Below are positions 28,201-36,030 of a DNA stretch of 64,000 bases, piece after piece; position 1 is the stretch's first letter, and each line of letters starts with the position of its first letter. Source of the DNA: UBA1941 sp046329575. GTDB taxonomy: Bacteria; Bacteroidota; Bacteroidia; Chitinophagales; LD1. A program made the position numbers and the translations under genes. A model generated the notes under the pieces. It had not been told where the DNA came from and made no database searches. It worked only from the letters and a program-made list of their open reading frames with translations. The DNA is taken from the NCBI GenBank assembly GCA_046329575.1, contig JAXLUJ010000002.1, positions 354,961 through 418,960 of the forward strand, written 5' to 3'.

Positions 28201-30554
28201 GTTCCATCACCGGCAGTAAGTGCAGTAATTTGGGTAGTTAATCCGGTAAATGTTCCGGAAATAGTTTGTGCTTGTCCACGGCAAACACTTCCGGATGTGG
28301 TATTCAGCACCACATCAGGTTGCGCTGAACAACAGAAATTTCCAACACTAATGTACGCCGTATCCAGGCAGCCGTTCGACGACCACTGCATACCGTAAAT
28401 TACACCGGCACCACCATTACTGAAATTGTTCACCACAGTAGTTGGAGAATTGGGCGTTACAATGTTCATCGTGCCTACATTGCTGGCTAACGGGGTCCAT
28501 GTTCCGCTGCCGGTAGCGCTCATTGTTGCCTGATCGGTTTGATAACAAACCACGGTTTTATTTCCTCCCGGATCGGCGTGATTCACGGTAAGGGCAAATG
28601 TTCTGCTCTTGGCCACACATGGCGCGCCTTGTGGATTGTCAGTTGTAATAGTTATAGTGGCGGAACCGGTGGCACGGTCTAAAGCTCCGGGTGTATAAAC
28701 TAAACTGAATGGGCTACTGTTGGCGGTGGTGCTGCTAAAGGTGCCATCTCCCGTACTACTTGCTGTAACCTGAGTGGCCGAACCACCGAAGGTTCCTGAA
28801 ATGGTTTGGGTTTGACGGTTACAGATGGTAGCAGCCGCTGAACTGAGCGATAAAGTAGGCTGATTGGGGCAACCACAACTGCTTCCTACGGTAATCACTA
28901 CCGTATCGGTACATCCGTTAACGTTCCATTCATAGCGATAGGTTCCCGGTGCACTAAAGGTTCCAATTGTAGTAGTTGGCGAAGAAGGATTGGCGATCAC
29001 TGAAGTGCCTGCATTTCCACTAAGCGCAGTCCAGGTTCCACTTCCCACGGCAGCCATAGTAGCATCATCGCTGGAATAGCAATTCACGGTTTCGTCTATG
29101 CCGGCATTAGGCTTTGGATTTACAATGATTTGACCTTTGGCCGAATCGGTACAACCGTTATTAGTATAAACCAAAGTATAGGTTTGCGTGGCTGCAGGAG
29201 TGTACTTTGCTGTATCGCCTGATCCCCCGGCATTCGACCAAAAATAGGTTCCATTGGTGGGGTTAACTACACTATGCAGCGTGGCGGTTTGTCCGGCACA
29301 GATAGTTACGGTATCCACATGAACATGCGGATTGCTGTCAATGGTAATTACTTTTGTGGCAATCAAATCACAGCCGGTAGCTGTATGCATAGTAAGGGTT
29401 GCTATATAATTCCCCGGATTGTTATAAGTTTTATTTAGCGGGAAAACGGCATTGGTTACAACGGCTGAACCATCACCATAACTGAAATCATAGCTGGTGC
29501 CACCGGCACTGGCATTGGTAAAGGTTACGGTACCTCCCGATCCGCAAAATTGGGTAGGCGTAGCATTAAGCAACGCATAAGGCATTTGAAAAGTGCTGCC
29601 GTTCCAGTTAAAATCCCAACCAGATTGATTGTTGTCGTAGTTATTGATGAAAATTGCATAGGTGTGATTGGCCACCGTGGTTAAACTAGGGCAATACTCC
29701 CGTGAAGCCAAAAAGCTTAAGGCACTGGTGGGGCATGTAGTAGAAGACGTTGGTTGCATGCCAATTGCTGCCGACACGGATCCGGCATAGTTGAAATTGC
29801 AACGGGTAGGAGTGAGTGTTTGAGATGGACAACCGCCCGTAGCAGTAAGGTCATAAAGCGCCCAATCTAATTCGGTGTTTGACGAAGTAGGGGTTACTTG
29901 CCAGGCCAGCGTACCGGCAGTAGCTGCAGTAAAGGTGTACCATATCGATGAGGCGGCAGGATCGGTAAAGCATGGAGGAGTAAAACTTGCAGATCCCGTT
30001 GGCGTATTGGCAAGTGAAAAAGGATTTAGGTCGCAAATACCGGTTGCTGTGGCGCATGTGCCTCCCGGAGGTGCAGGTGGATTGGAGCTGCTTACGCAAA
30101 GTGTAAATCCTCCAGCTGCAACAAACGAAGACACCTCAATGAAAAACTGAGTGCCAACAGGACCAACCTGTACTACTGTTGCCCGTCCGCCATTGGTTGC
30201 TGCAATATTGCAACTACTGGGAGCATAGGATGCCGTTGCACAACTGGTGCCGTAGCTAACACTAATACCAAGCTGCTGCGCTCCTCCGGCACCTGCAGTT
30301 GGTATGATGGTGATGCTGTCTAAGGTTCCTGTGGAAACAAAGCTGTACCACACATCGTTTGACCAGGTAGTTTGACCGCATAGAGCAGTGGTCCAGTTAG
30401 TTGCTGTAGCAGTGGCTGTACTTCCGTTAACGCAGGCCCGCCCGTTAGCTGCAAGGGTAATAGCTACAGCGCCGGTGCAATCGTCGTTCGATGGCTGAGC
30501 AATGGCCCCAAGCGATGCGCAAAGAATATAGAAACAAAAAACGATTTTTTTCAT
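25203..30554 (-). CDS. Large T9SS type B surface protein with SprB repeats
   Basis: 1783 aa secreted protein. A signal peptide (1-19) is followed by an NDDC-type N-terminal beta domain (about 20-160), a second related domain (to about 330) and a PKD-like domain (about 335-410). A set of Ig-like modules of about 80-150 residues follows. One near residue 485 (NAGIDETVNC...GTWTALSGN) belongs to the same family as the array in the 38.5-50 kb gene. SprB repeats (about 1150-1450) carry the CNGGSDGTITV...YVWN pattern. The last 90 residues are a type B sorting domain beginning FYIPNAFSPNGDGNNDVF, which directs T9SS export and cell-surface attachment. Adhesion is inferred; the ligand is unknown. Confidence 0.9.
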   Translation of the reverse strand: MKKIVFCFYILCASLGAIAQPSNDDCTGAVAITLAANGRACVNGSTATATATNWTTALCGQTTWSNDVWYSFVSTGTLDSITIIPTAGAGGAQQLGISVSYGTSCATASYAPSSCNIAATNGGRATVVQVGPVGTQFFIEVSSFVAAGGFTLCVSSSNPPAPPGGTCATATGICDLNPFSLANTPTGSASFTPPCFTDPAASSIWYTFTAATAGTLAWQVTPTSSNTELDWALYDLTATGGCPSQTLTPTRCNFNYAGSVSAAIGMQPTSSTTCPTSALSFLASREYCPSLTTVANHTYAIFINNYDNNQSGWDFNWNGSTFQMPYALLNATPTQFCGSGGTVTFTNASAGGTSYDFSYGDGSAVVTNAVFPLNKTYNNPGNYIATLTMHTATGCDLIATKVITIDSNPHVHVDTVTICAGQTATLHSVVNPTNGTYFWSNAGGSGDTAKYTPAATQTYTLVYTNNGCTDSAKGQIIVNPKPNAGIDETVNCYSSDDATMAAVGSGTWTALSGNAGTSVIANPSSPTTTIGTFSAPGTYRYEWNVNGCTDTVVITVGSSCGCPNQPTLSLSSAAATICNRQTQTISGTFGGSATQVTASSTGDGTFSSTTANSSPFSLVYTPGALDRATGSATITITTDNPQGAPCVAKSRTFALTVNHADPGGNKTVVCYQTDQATMSATGSGTWTPLASNVGTMNIVTPNSPTTVVNNFSNGGAGVIYGMQWSSNGCLDTAYISVGNFCCSAQPDVVLNTTSGSVCRGQAQTISGTFTGLTTQITALTAGDGTFAASTAAASPFSFSYTAGAADIAAGSVQLKFVTNNPNGAPCRPDTAIYNLTIFRPDAGADQSVCVYEPATMAATGTGSWSAVAGNPGTSTIVNPVFASTVIQGFSAPGTYKYQWGNGTCVDTAQIVVKPIPVVLIANDTFCFGATAGLQTSGWNPAGGTFLWNTGGTQDSIAVDGLSIGDHFYSVTYTANGCAANAAGTITIRPLPGVTANDVRVCEGGTVNVIAAGNPSGGTYLWSEGSSTVQISVTPAISTTYGVTYTYQGCLANDTAQVVVDPNPIASIAVTPAICTALNGTAKVTTGIGTSPYHYVWNVSGAGDTDSLNGLAPGPLSVTVTDAHGCTTTATNNIAVNNVAVNIVLLNKKDIRCNGGSDGTITVDASPSGSYTYVWNTIPAQNTATASGLIAGSYSVSASDANGCSTSANINIVEPTALVLPPLIWINPVCFNQNDGTATANPSGGSGNYTYVWNTVPGQNTATAVNLLAGSYSVTVSDDSLCTVSGNVQLFNPTEFLAYITNTSDVTCYGLANGSATVSSSGGSGVINYQWSTSPQQTATTATNLAAGTYTVTATDDHFCQATSEATISVPDTLTVSLVVDQVHCNGASTGAASAYPVGGTPVYSYAWNNGGTTKDINALPAADYSVTVTDAHGCRATATMAVTQPAPILTVATSERPRCINSNDGTMTLTTSGGNPTFSYTLLLSGTAVQTNVQSPVTNLAGGVYQIITRDLFGCVDTIVYGVPIVPVNSFEVLVDTTSCYGKAYADGMIRIEPQNFFNGPFRFVLDNGAPQFEQDYFDLAAGTHTLTIIDSFGCDTTFNVLVPEALPGVVDVMPDDSTIQMGESLALNSSFSPYPASSITSYNWTPASGLSCSDCPNPVATPYQHQNTYRLTIVYNNGCVAYTDVNIFVENNEPFYIPNAFSPNGDGNNDVFTVYGSGIKTLGLRVFDRWGEKVFDSNGAPVAWDGIYKGNQLSPGVYTYTLKLTYLDDKVVTKNGSITLVR

Positions 30555-30561
30555 AGCGCAA

Positions 30562-30954
30562 CTAAGGCTTAACTATTTTGATTGACGAAAACTGCGAAAG
30601 GTCTGTTACTTCAGTAACAAAGGGATGTGTAAATCCAGAATCCATTTTCTCTGCACTGTAAAGCACTACTTTCAAATGTGCTGAAAGATCAAGTAATACT
30701 GCTCCATGTTCAGGAAAATTGAGCCGGATTTGTTTGTCGAGATTATCAGGCAGTTCCACCTTGTTTTTACGCTCTTTCACCAAAATAAACTCGCATGCTG
30801 AACGCGAACGTTTTAAGGCGCGATAGGCAGGAGATGACATTTCACCAGTTAATGACCAATTTCCATCAGCATCTTTCAAAAGGGCAGGAGCTGACTGGCA
30901 AAATAGGGGGACGCTGAACAGAAGTGCCAGAAACAGCACCAACAGATTTCTCAT
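30562..30954 (-). CDS. Small secreted protein, unknown function
   Basis: 130 aa with a clear signal peptide (MRNLLVLFLALLFSVPLFCQ, about 1-20) and a basic mature part. No family recognised. It ends 7 bp before the start of the large surface protein gene on the same strand, so it heads that operon (small protein, surface protein, folP). Confidence 0.65.
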   Translation of the reverse strand: MRNLLVLFLALLFSVPLFCQSAPALLKDADGNWSLTGEMSSPAYRALKRSRSACEFILVKERKNKVELPDNLDKQIRLNFPEHGAVLLDLSAHLKVVLYSAEKMDSGFTHPFVTEVTDLSQFSSIKIVKP

Positions 30955-31082
30955 TTCGATTGACCTTTATAATAGTTAGAGCGCTACAACTCCATAAGGT
31001 TGCACTATAGCGCCGGATTGTAAAACTTTATTGTTCTGCCAAATATACAAAACAACAAGTTATGAAATACAGTTGTTAATAT

Positions 31083-31721
31083 TTATTCGCCGCTAAAAAA
31101 GGGTCGTTCATCTTCATTTTCTTCTTCCCAAATCGCATCAACCGGCTCACGGCCATATTTCCGCAATAAAAACGACAGCATCAGCCCGGTTATTGCACCC
31201 GATAAATGACTCTGCCACGAAATTCCTGCCTGCGGAATAAATCCTTCTATCATCCCGCCATAAAGTAATACCACGAAAATGGCCACAGTAATAGATAGCC
31301 GGTCTTTACGAAACAGCCCGGAACCGATCAAAAAGCCGGCAAGTCCATAAATGATACCGCTAATGCCAATGTGCGATGAAAATGCCGGCGCAAAAAGCCA
31401 GACCCCAAACCCGGAAAGTACATGAAGCATCAGCAGCACACCAAGGGCTATCCGGTCGTATGCATTGAGCAGCACAAATAAAAGCACTGCAAATGGCAGG
31501 GTGTTCGATGCCAAATGCCAGATATCACCATGTATAAAGGGTGCGGTGATAATTCCTCGTAATCCTTCTAATTGCCGGGGAAGTATGCCAAACCGGTAGA
31601 GGTTGACGTGGGCCGCCCAGGTTACAAAAAATACGATCCACAAAATTCCGGTAAGGCCCAGCGAAATGGCTACTGCGGTTAGTGGCCCGGGCCCTCTACG
31701 TTCTTCACTTTTATCCAGCAT
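31083..31721 (-). CDS. Rhomboid family intramembrane serine protease
   Basis: 212 aa with six predicted membrane helices. The catalytic dyad is visible: Ser121 in GISG and His172 in SHLSGAITG. The HGDIWHLASN segment (64-73) is the conserved helix-2 region with the oxyanion-stabilising His and Asn. Substrate unknown. The C-terminus is a Glu/Asp-rich cytoplasmic tail. It is divergent from dnaX. Confidence 0.9.
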   Translation of the reverse strand: MLDKSEERRGPGPLTAVAISLGLTGILWIVFFVTWAAHVNLYRFGILPRQLEGLRGIITAPFIHGDIWHLASNTLPFAVLLFVLLNAYDRIALGVLLMLHVLSGFGVWLFAPAFSSHIGISGIIYGLAGFLIGSGLFRKDRLSITVAIFVVLLYGGMIEGFIPQAGISWQSHLSGAITGLMLSFLLRKYGREPVDAIWEEENEDERPFFSGE

Positions 31722-31856
31722 GCTGCTAAAGACGAAAATCTGAATTGTTTTATTGAATCGAAGTGTTTGATTTCAGAAATCTTCACGCAACGTTAATTTT
31801 TCCACAACTTCTCCTCAAACACTATTCCCCAATGCCTTTTTATATTTTCGCAGCGA

Positions 31857-33587
31857 ATGGCTTATCTTGTTTCAGCTCGGAAGTATAGGCCCGCCAGTTT
31901 TAAGGACATGGTGGGGCAGGAGCACATTTCTTCAACCCTTCAAAACGCTATACGCACCGGACAACTGGCGCATTCCTTTCTTTTTTGTGGCCCCAGAGGC
32001 GTGGGAAAAACAACAGCGGCAAGGATACTGGCAAAAACAATTAATTGCGAAAATGTTACGGCCGAAACCGAAGCGTGTAATGTTTGTCCTTCCTGCGTGG
32101 CCTTCAATCAGAACAGTTCGTTCAATATTCATGAACTGGATGCCGCATCGAATAACTCTGTAGAAGATATCCGGCTTTTGGTTGATCAGGTTCGCTTCCC
32201 CCCGCAGTCAGGAAAGTTTAAGATCTATATTATTGATGAGGTGCACATGCTTAGTGCTGCCGCTTTCAATGCATTTCTGAAAACCCTGGAAGAACCTCCT
32301 TCTTATTGCAAATTTATTCTTGCTACTACCGAAAAACATAAGATTCTTCCTACCATACTTTCAAGATGCCAGATCTTCGATTTTCGAAGAATGAGCATTG
32401 AAACTGTGGTGAATCATTTGAAACACATTTGTGAACTAGAGCATATTGAAGCTGAAGAAGATGCCTTGCATATTATTGCTCAGAAGTGCGACGGCGGCAT
32501 GCGCGATGCCCTAAGTATGTTTGATCGCCTCAGCAGTTTCTCGGGAGGTAAACTCACCTACGCTTCGGTACTCGAAAACCTGAATGTGCTCGATTATGAT
32601 TACTTTTTCAAAGTGACCGATGCTTTGCTGGCTGAAGCGGTTCCCACTTTGATGCAATCGTTGGATGAAGTATTGCGCCGGGGTTTTGAAGGCGATGACT
32701 TTATCCTCGGATTGTGCAATCATTTCCGGCAGTTGATTTTCTGTAAAACACCCGAAACGGTTTCATTAATGGAAACCAGCGAGAATCTGAAAATGCGTTA
32801 TGCGGCTCAGGCGGAATTGGCGCCGAACGATTTTTTGATCAACTGCCTGAGCATAGGTAATCAGTGCGACATTCAATACAAACAGTCGAAAAATAAACGA
32901 CTTACGGTGGAACTAGCGCTTATTAAGATGTGCTACGTTAATGCAACTATTGAAGCTTCACAGGAAGCTTCAAAAAAAAAAGTAGTTGAGCCAGCAGCAA
33001 TAGTGGTTAAAGAAGCGGAGAAAATGACCGCCGATACTTCAGTTGCGGTATCGCGACCGGTTAATGCACCGCCTCGGCCGGTTGCCGATAAAGATGCTGC
33101 GGTTAAGAAAGGTCCAAAACTTTTGTCGTTTGATCAGTTAAAGGATATTCACGATAAAAAAACTTCAGGCAACGATCAAAAGAACGCTGATGATTTGATT
33201 TCATTGTCTGATCGAATACGTCCTTTCGATCAGGAGAATATTTTAATGCTTTGGGAGGAATTCTCGCAAAATATAAAAGAAACCAAAGGCGGATTGTTCG
33301 CACTCATGCAATTGTTTCAGCCGGTGTTGGAAAGTAATACCATTTCCATACAGGTAAGCAGTATTACTCAAGAGCAGCAATTTCATGCTGTAAAAACGTC
33401 GTTGCTGAACTTTATTTATTCCAACACGGGAGTGCGCGCTGAACTTCAGGTTGGTGTGAATAAGACGGAAGTGAATTCCGGACCAAAATATTTCTCTCCT
33501 CAAGATAAAATGAAGCGGCTTATTGAGGTAAACCCGGCCATTCGCAAATTGGTGAAAGATTTGGGTTTGGATATTGACTACAATTGA
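31857..33587 (+). CDS. dnaX: DNA polymerase III subunit gamma/tau
   Basis: 576 aa clamp-loader ATPase. It has Walker A GPRGVGKTT (45-53), a Zn-binding cluster (CENVTAETEACNVCPSC, four Cys), Walker B IIDEVHMLS and sensor 1/SRC motif SRCQIF. The AAA+ and collar domains run to about residue 365. The C-terminal part from about 376 is low-complexity, then a tau-like domain. At residues 372-375 the gene has ten A (32972-32981), where slippage would end translation at once and leave a gamma-sized product. TATATTTTCG (31841-31850) ends 6 bp before the ATG, suggesting a very short leader. Confidence 0.95.
   Translation: MAYLVSARKYRPASFKDMVGQEHISSTLQNAIRTGQLAHSFLFCGPRGVGKTTAARILAKTINCENVTAETEACNVCPSCVAFNQNSSFNIHELDAASNNSVEDIRLLVDQVRFPPQSGKFKIYIIDEVHMLSAAAFNAFLKTLEEPPSYCKFILATTEKHKILPTILSRCQIFDFRRMSIETVVNHLKHICELEHIEAEEDALHIIAQKCDGGMRDALSMFDRLSSFSGGKLTYASVLENLNVLDYDYFFKVTDALLAEAVPTLMQSLDEVLRRGFEGDDFILGLCNHFRQLIFCKTPETVSLMETSENLKMRYAAQAELAPNDFLINCLSIGNQCDIQYKQSKNKRLTVELALIKMCYVNATIEASQEASKKKVVEPAAIVVKEAEKMTADTSVAVSRPVNAPPRPVADKDAAVKKGPKLLSFDQLKDIHDKKTSGNDQKNADDLISLSDRIRPFDQENILMLWEEFSQNIKETKGGLFALMQLFQPVLESNTISIQVSSITQEQQFHAVKTSLLNFIYSNTGVRAELQVGVNKTEVNSGPKYFSPQDKMKRLIEVNPAIRKLVKDLGLDIDYN
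32972..32989 (+). other. Candidate slippage site in dnaX (A10)
   Basis: The zero frame reads TCA AAA AAA AAA GTA GTT. A -1 ribosomal slip, or one extra A in the transcript, gives AGT AGT TGA (stop at 32987-32989). A +1 shift, or one missing A, reaches TAG at 32983-32985. Either way a product of 375-377 residues results, containing the ATPase and collar domains only. Confidence 0.6.
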
Positions 33588-33626
33588 ATTTTGGCATCAT
33601 ATTTCCTGAATCTTGCTAAACATCGT

Positions 33627-34955
33627 ATGAAGAAAATTGCACTGTTTTTCGTCTTTTTATTCGCTATTGCTTTACAGGCCAAAGATGGCCCTGCACATCC
33701 ATCATGGACCAGGCATTCCAACATTTATGAATTGAACGTTCGCCAATACACGCGCGAAGGAAACTTGCAGGCTGCAACGGCGCATCTGGCTCGTTTGCAT
33801 GCTATGGATGTTCAAATCGTTTGGCTGATGCCCATTTACCCAATTGGCGTGGTGAATCGTAAAGGAACGCTGGGAAGCTATTACAGCGTAAAAGATTACA
33901 GGGAAGTAAATCCTGAATTCGGTAATCTGGAAGACTTAAAGAAATTTGTGAACGAAGCGCATCGTTTGGGGATGAAGGTGATACTCGATTGGGTAGCCAA
34001 CCATTCTGCCTTTGATAATGCACTTATTGTTGAACATCCTGATTGGTACAAGCATGATTCAACAGGAAAAATAATTCCCCCAGTGGCCGATTGGAATGAT
34101 GTGGCGGCATTTGATTACAGCAATCGCGATTTACGAAACTATCAGATTGAAAGCATGCGCTATTGGATAACGGCGGCAGATGTAGATGGGTTCCGATGTG
34201 ATGTAGCAATGATGGTGCCACTTGATTTTTGGAAAGAATGCCGAACCGAATTAGATCAAACAAAAAAGGTGTTTATGCTTGCCGAGGCGGAAGGCCCGGA
34301 ATTTCATCGCAATGGTTTTGATATGACCTACGCCTGGGAGTGCTATCATTTGATGAATGCTATTGCCAAAGGCGAAAAAAAGGCGGTTGATTTAGACGTT
34401 TATCTGAAGAAGAATGCCACCGTTTATGAAAAGGATGATTACCGAATGAATTTTATTACTAACCATGATGAGAATAGCTGGAACGGCACAGAGGCCGAAC
34501 GCCTGGGCGCCGCATCAAAGGCGATGATGGTTTTAGCAACTACCTTGCCCGGTATGCCGTTAATTTATAGCGGCCAGGAAGCTGCATTAGACCGGCGATT
34601 GAAATTTTTCGACAAAGATCCTATCGACTTTTCGAACCTTAAAGACGAAGGTTTCATTACGAAGTTATTGCAGCTAAAAAGTTCGGCTTCAGCTTTAGCA
34701 AATGGTGCAGATGGCGGCGAGTTGATTCGGATACCATCGCGAAAGCCCGGTATATTTATTTTTCTTCGTGTGAAAGGAAATAATAAGGTGCTTACCGTTT
34801 TGAATCTTTCCGGCGAACCGGCCAAAGATCTGGTAGAAGAAAAGCGGATGGCTGCCGATTACAAGGAACTTTTTTCAGGGGAAAAACTGAAAATGTTTGA
34901 AGGCTATAATTTTGATTTGAAACCGTGGGAATACCGCGTTTATTATACAAAGTAG
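33627..34955 (+). CDS. Secreted alpha-amylase family glycoside hydrolase (GH13)
   Basis: 442 aa from ATG 33627, which starts a signal peptide (MKKIALFFVFLFAIALQAK). An upstream TTG at 33591 would bury that signal. The GH13 catalytic barrel has the four conserved regions: DWVANHS (121-127), DGFRCDVA with nucleophile Asp192, LAEAEG with acid/base Glu220, and FITNHDEN with Asp281. It acts on alpha-glucans outside the cytoplasm; the exact specificity (amylase, maltogenic) cannot be read. No other starch-use gene (susCD) is adjacent. The stop is followed almost directly by lptB. Confidence 0.88.
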   Translation: MKKIALFFVFLFAIALQAKDGPAHPSWTRHSNIYELNVRQYTREGNLQAATAHLARLHAMDVQIVWLMPIYPIGVVNRKGTLGSYYSVKDYREVNPEFGNLEDLKKFVNEAHRLGMKVILDWVANHSAFDNALIVEHPDWYKHDSTGKIIPPVADWNDVAAFDYSNRDLRNYQIESMRYWITAADVDGFRCDVAMMVPLDFWKECRTELDQTKKVFMLAEAEGPEFHRNGFDMTYAWECYHLMNAIAKGEKKAVDLDVYLKKNATVYEKDDYRMNFITNHDENSWNGTEAERLGAASKAMMVLATTLPGMPLIYSGQEAALDRRLKFFDKDPIDFSNLKDEGFITKLLQLKSSASALANGADGGELIRIPSRKPGIFIFLRVKGNNKVLTVLNLSGEPAKDLVEEKRMAADYKELFSGEKLKMFEGYNFDLKPWEYRVYYTK

Positions 34956-34956
34956 T

Positions 34957-35691
34957 ATGTTATTACGCTCCGAAAATCTGGTGAAACGCTACCGAACGCG
35001 AACTGTAGTAGATCGTGTAAGTGTGGAAGTGAAGCAGGGCGAAATTGTAGGATTGCTGGGGCCGAATGGCGCAGGCAAAACTACCTCATTCTATATGATT
35101 GTAGGATTGATTAAGCCGGATGAGGGCCATGTTTTTTTAGGTGAGCAGGAGATTACCGCATTGCCGATGTATAAAAGGGCAAAAGCCGGTGTGGGCTACC
35201 TGCCACAGGAGGCCTCCGTATTCCGGCAATTGAGTGTTGAAGATAATGTGATGGCCGTTTTGGAACTTACTGACCTTACGAAGGCGCAACAAAAAGAGCG
35301 GCTGGAATTACTACTGGCCGAATTTGGTTTGAACCGGGTAAGAAAAAGCATGGGGAATGTGTTGAGTGGCGGTGAAAGGCGCAGAACTGAAATTGCCCGC
35401 GCATTAGCTACCGATCCCAAATTTATACTGTTAGATGAGCCATTTGCGGGAATAGATCCGATTGCAGTGGAAGACATCCAGCGAATTGTAGAAAAATTGC
35501 GCGACCGTAATATTGGTGTGTTAATCACCGATCACAACGTTCAGGAAACGTTGTCTATTACCGATCGCGCTTATTTGTTATTTGAAGGCAAGATCCTCAA
35601 AGCCGGATCGGCGGAAGAGTTGGCTGCTGATGAACAAGTGCGGCGCGTTTATCTTGGTCAGAATTTCGAATTGCGAAGGAAAAAATGGTAA
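34957..35691 (+). CDS. lptB: LPS export ABC transporter ATP-binding protein
   Basis: 244 aa ATPase of the LptB2FG extractor that drives LPS across the periplasm. Walker A is GPNGAGKTT (about 35-43), the Q-loop is LPQEASVFRQL, the signature is LSGGERRRTEIARAL and Walker B is FILLDEPFAGIDP. The H-loop is VLITDHNVQETL. The PQEASVFRQLSV segment is diagnostic for LptB among ABC ATPases. It starts one base after the GH13 stop. Confidence 0.94.
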   Translation: MLLRSENLVKRYRTRTVVDRVSVEVKQGEIVGLLGPNGAGKTTSFYMIVGLIKPDEGHVFLGEQEITALPMYKRAKAGVGYLPQEASVFRQLSVEDNVMAVLELTDLTKAQQKERLELLLAEFGLNRVRKSMGNVLSGGERRRTEIARALATDPKFILLDEPFAGIDPIAVEDIQRIVEKLRDRNIGVLITDHNVQETLSITDRAYLLFEGKILKAGSAEELAADEQVRRVYLGQNFELRRKKW

Positions 35692-36030
35692 GCGATTGCG
35701 CTGATCAATATTTTTTTTCCAAACAGGCCCAAAACACCCGGCTATAAATTTTGGCTAACCGCGGTAGCGATAGGAGCGGAAAGCCCGCAAGGCCGCAGCG
35801 GAAAAAATTACGAATGAAAAATTACGAATTACGAGGTAGATTAAGATTGTATTTTGAAGACTAACCTCGATTTTCGTAATTCGTAATTTTGGAATTCGTA
35901 ATTCCCCCAAAACGATTACACAGCAATGGTTTTACGGCTTTCCGCGGCCTGAGGACTTGCAGCGGATAGCGCGGCATCCGCCATAATTTACATATGCGTT
36001 TTCATCAACCATTTTGAGAAAATCGCTTCC
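35692..36030. repeat. Repeat-rich intergenic region
   Basis: A 339-bp spacer between the converging lptB and the second TonB receptor gene, with no plausible ORF. It contains CCGCGGTAGCGATAGGAGCGG (35759-35779) followed by AAAGCCCGCAAGGCCGCAGCGG. A related TTTCCGCGGCCTGAGGACTTGCAGCGGATAGCGCGG stretch lies at 35940-35975. Between them is a large inverted repeat on AAATTACGAATTACGAGGT (about 35819-35838) and ACCTCGATTTTCGTAATTCGTAATT (about 35864-35888), plus a further AATTCGTAATTCCC. The GCGGTAGCGATAGCAGCGG-like core is, from memory, a frequent intergenic repeat in Bacteroidota. Confidence 0.65.
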
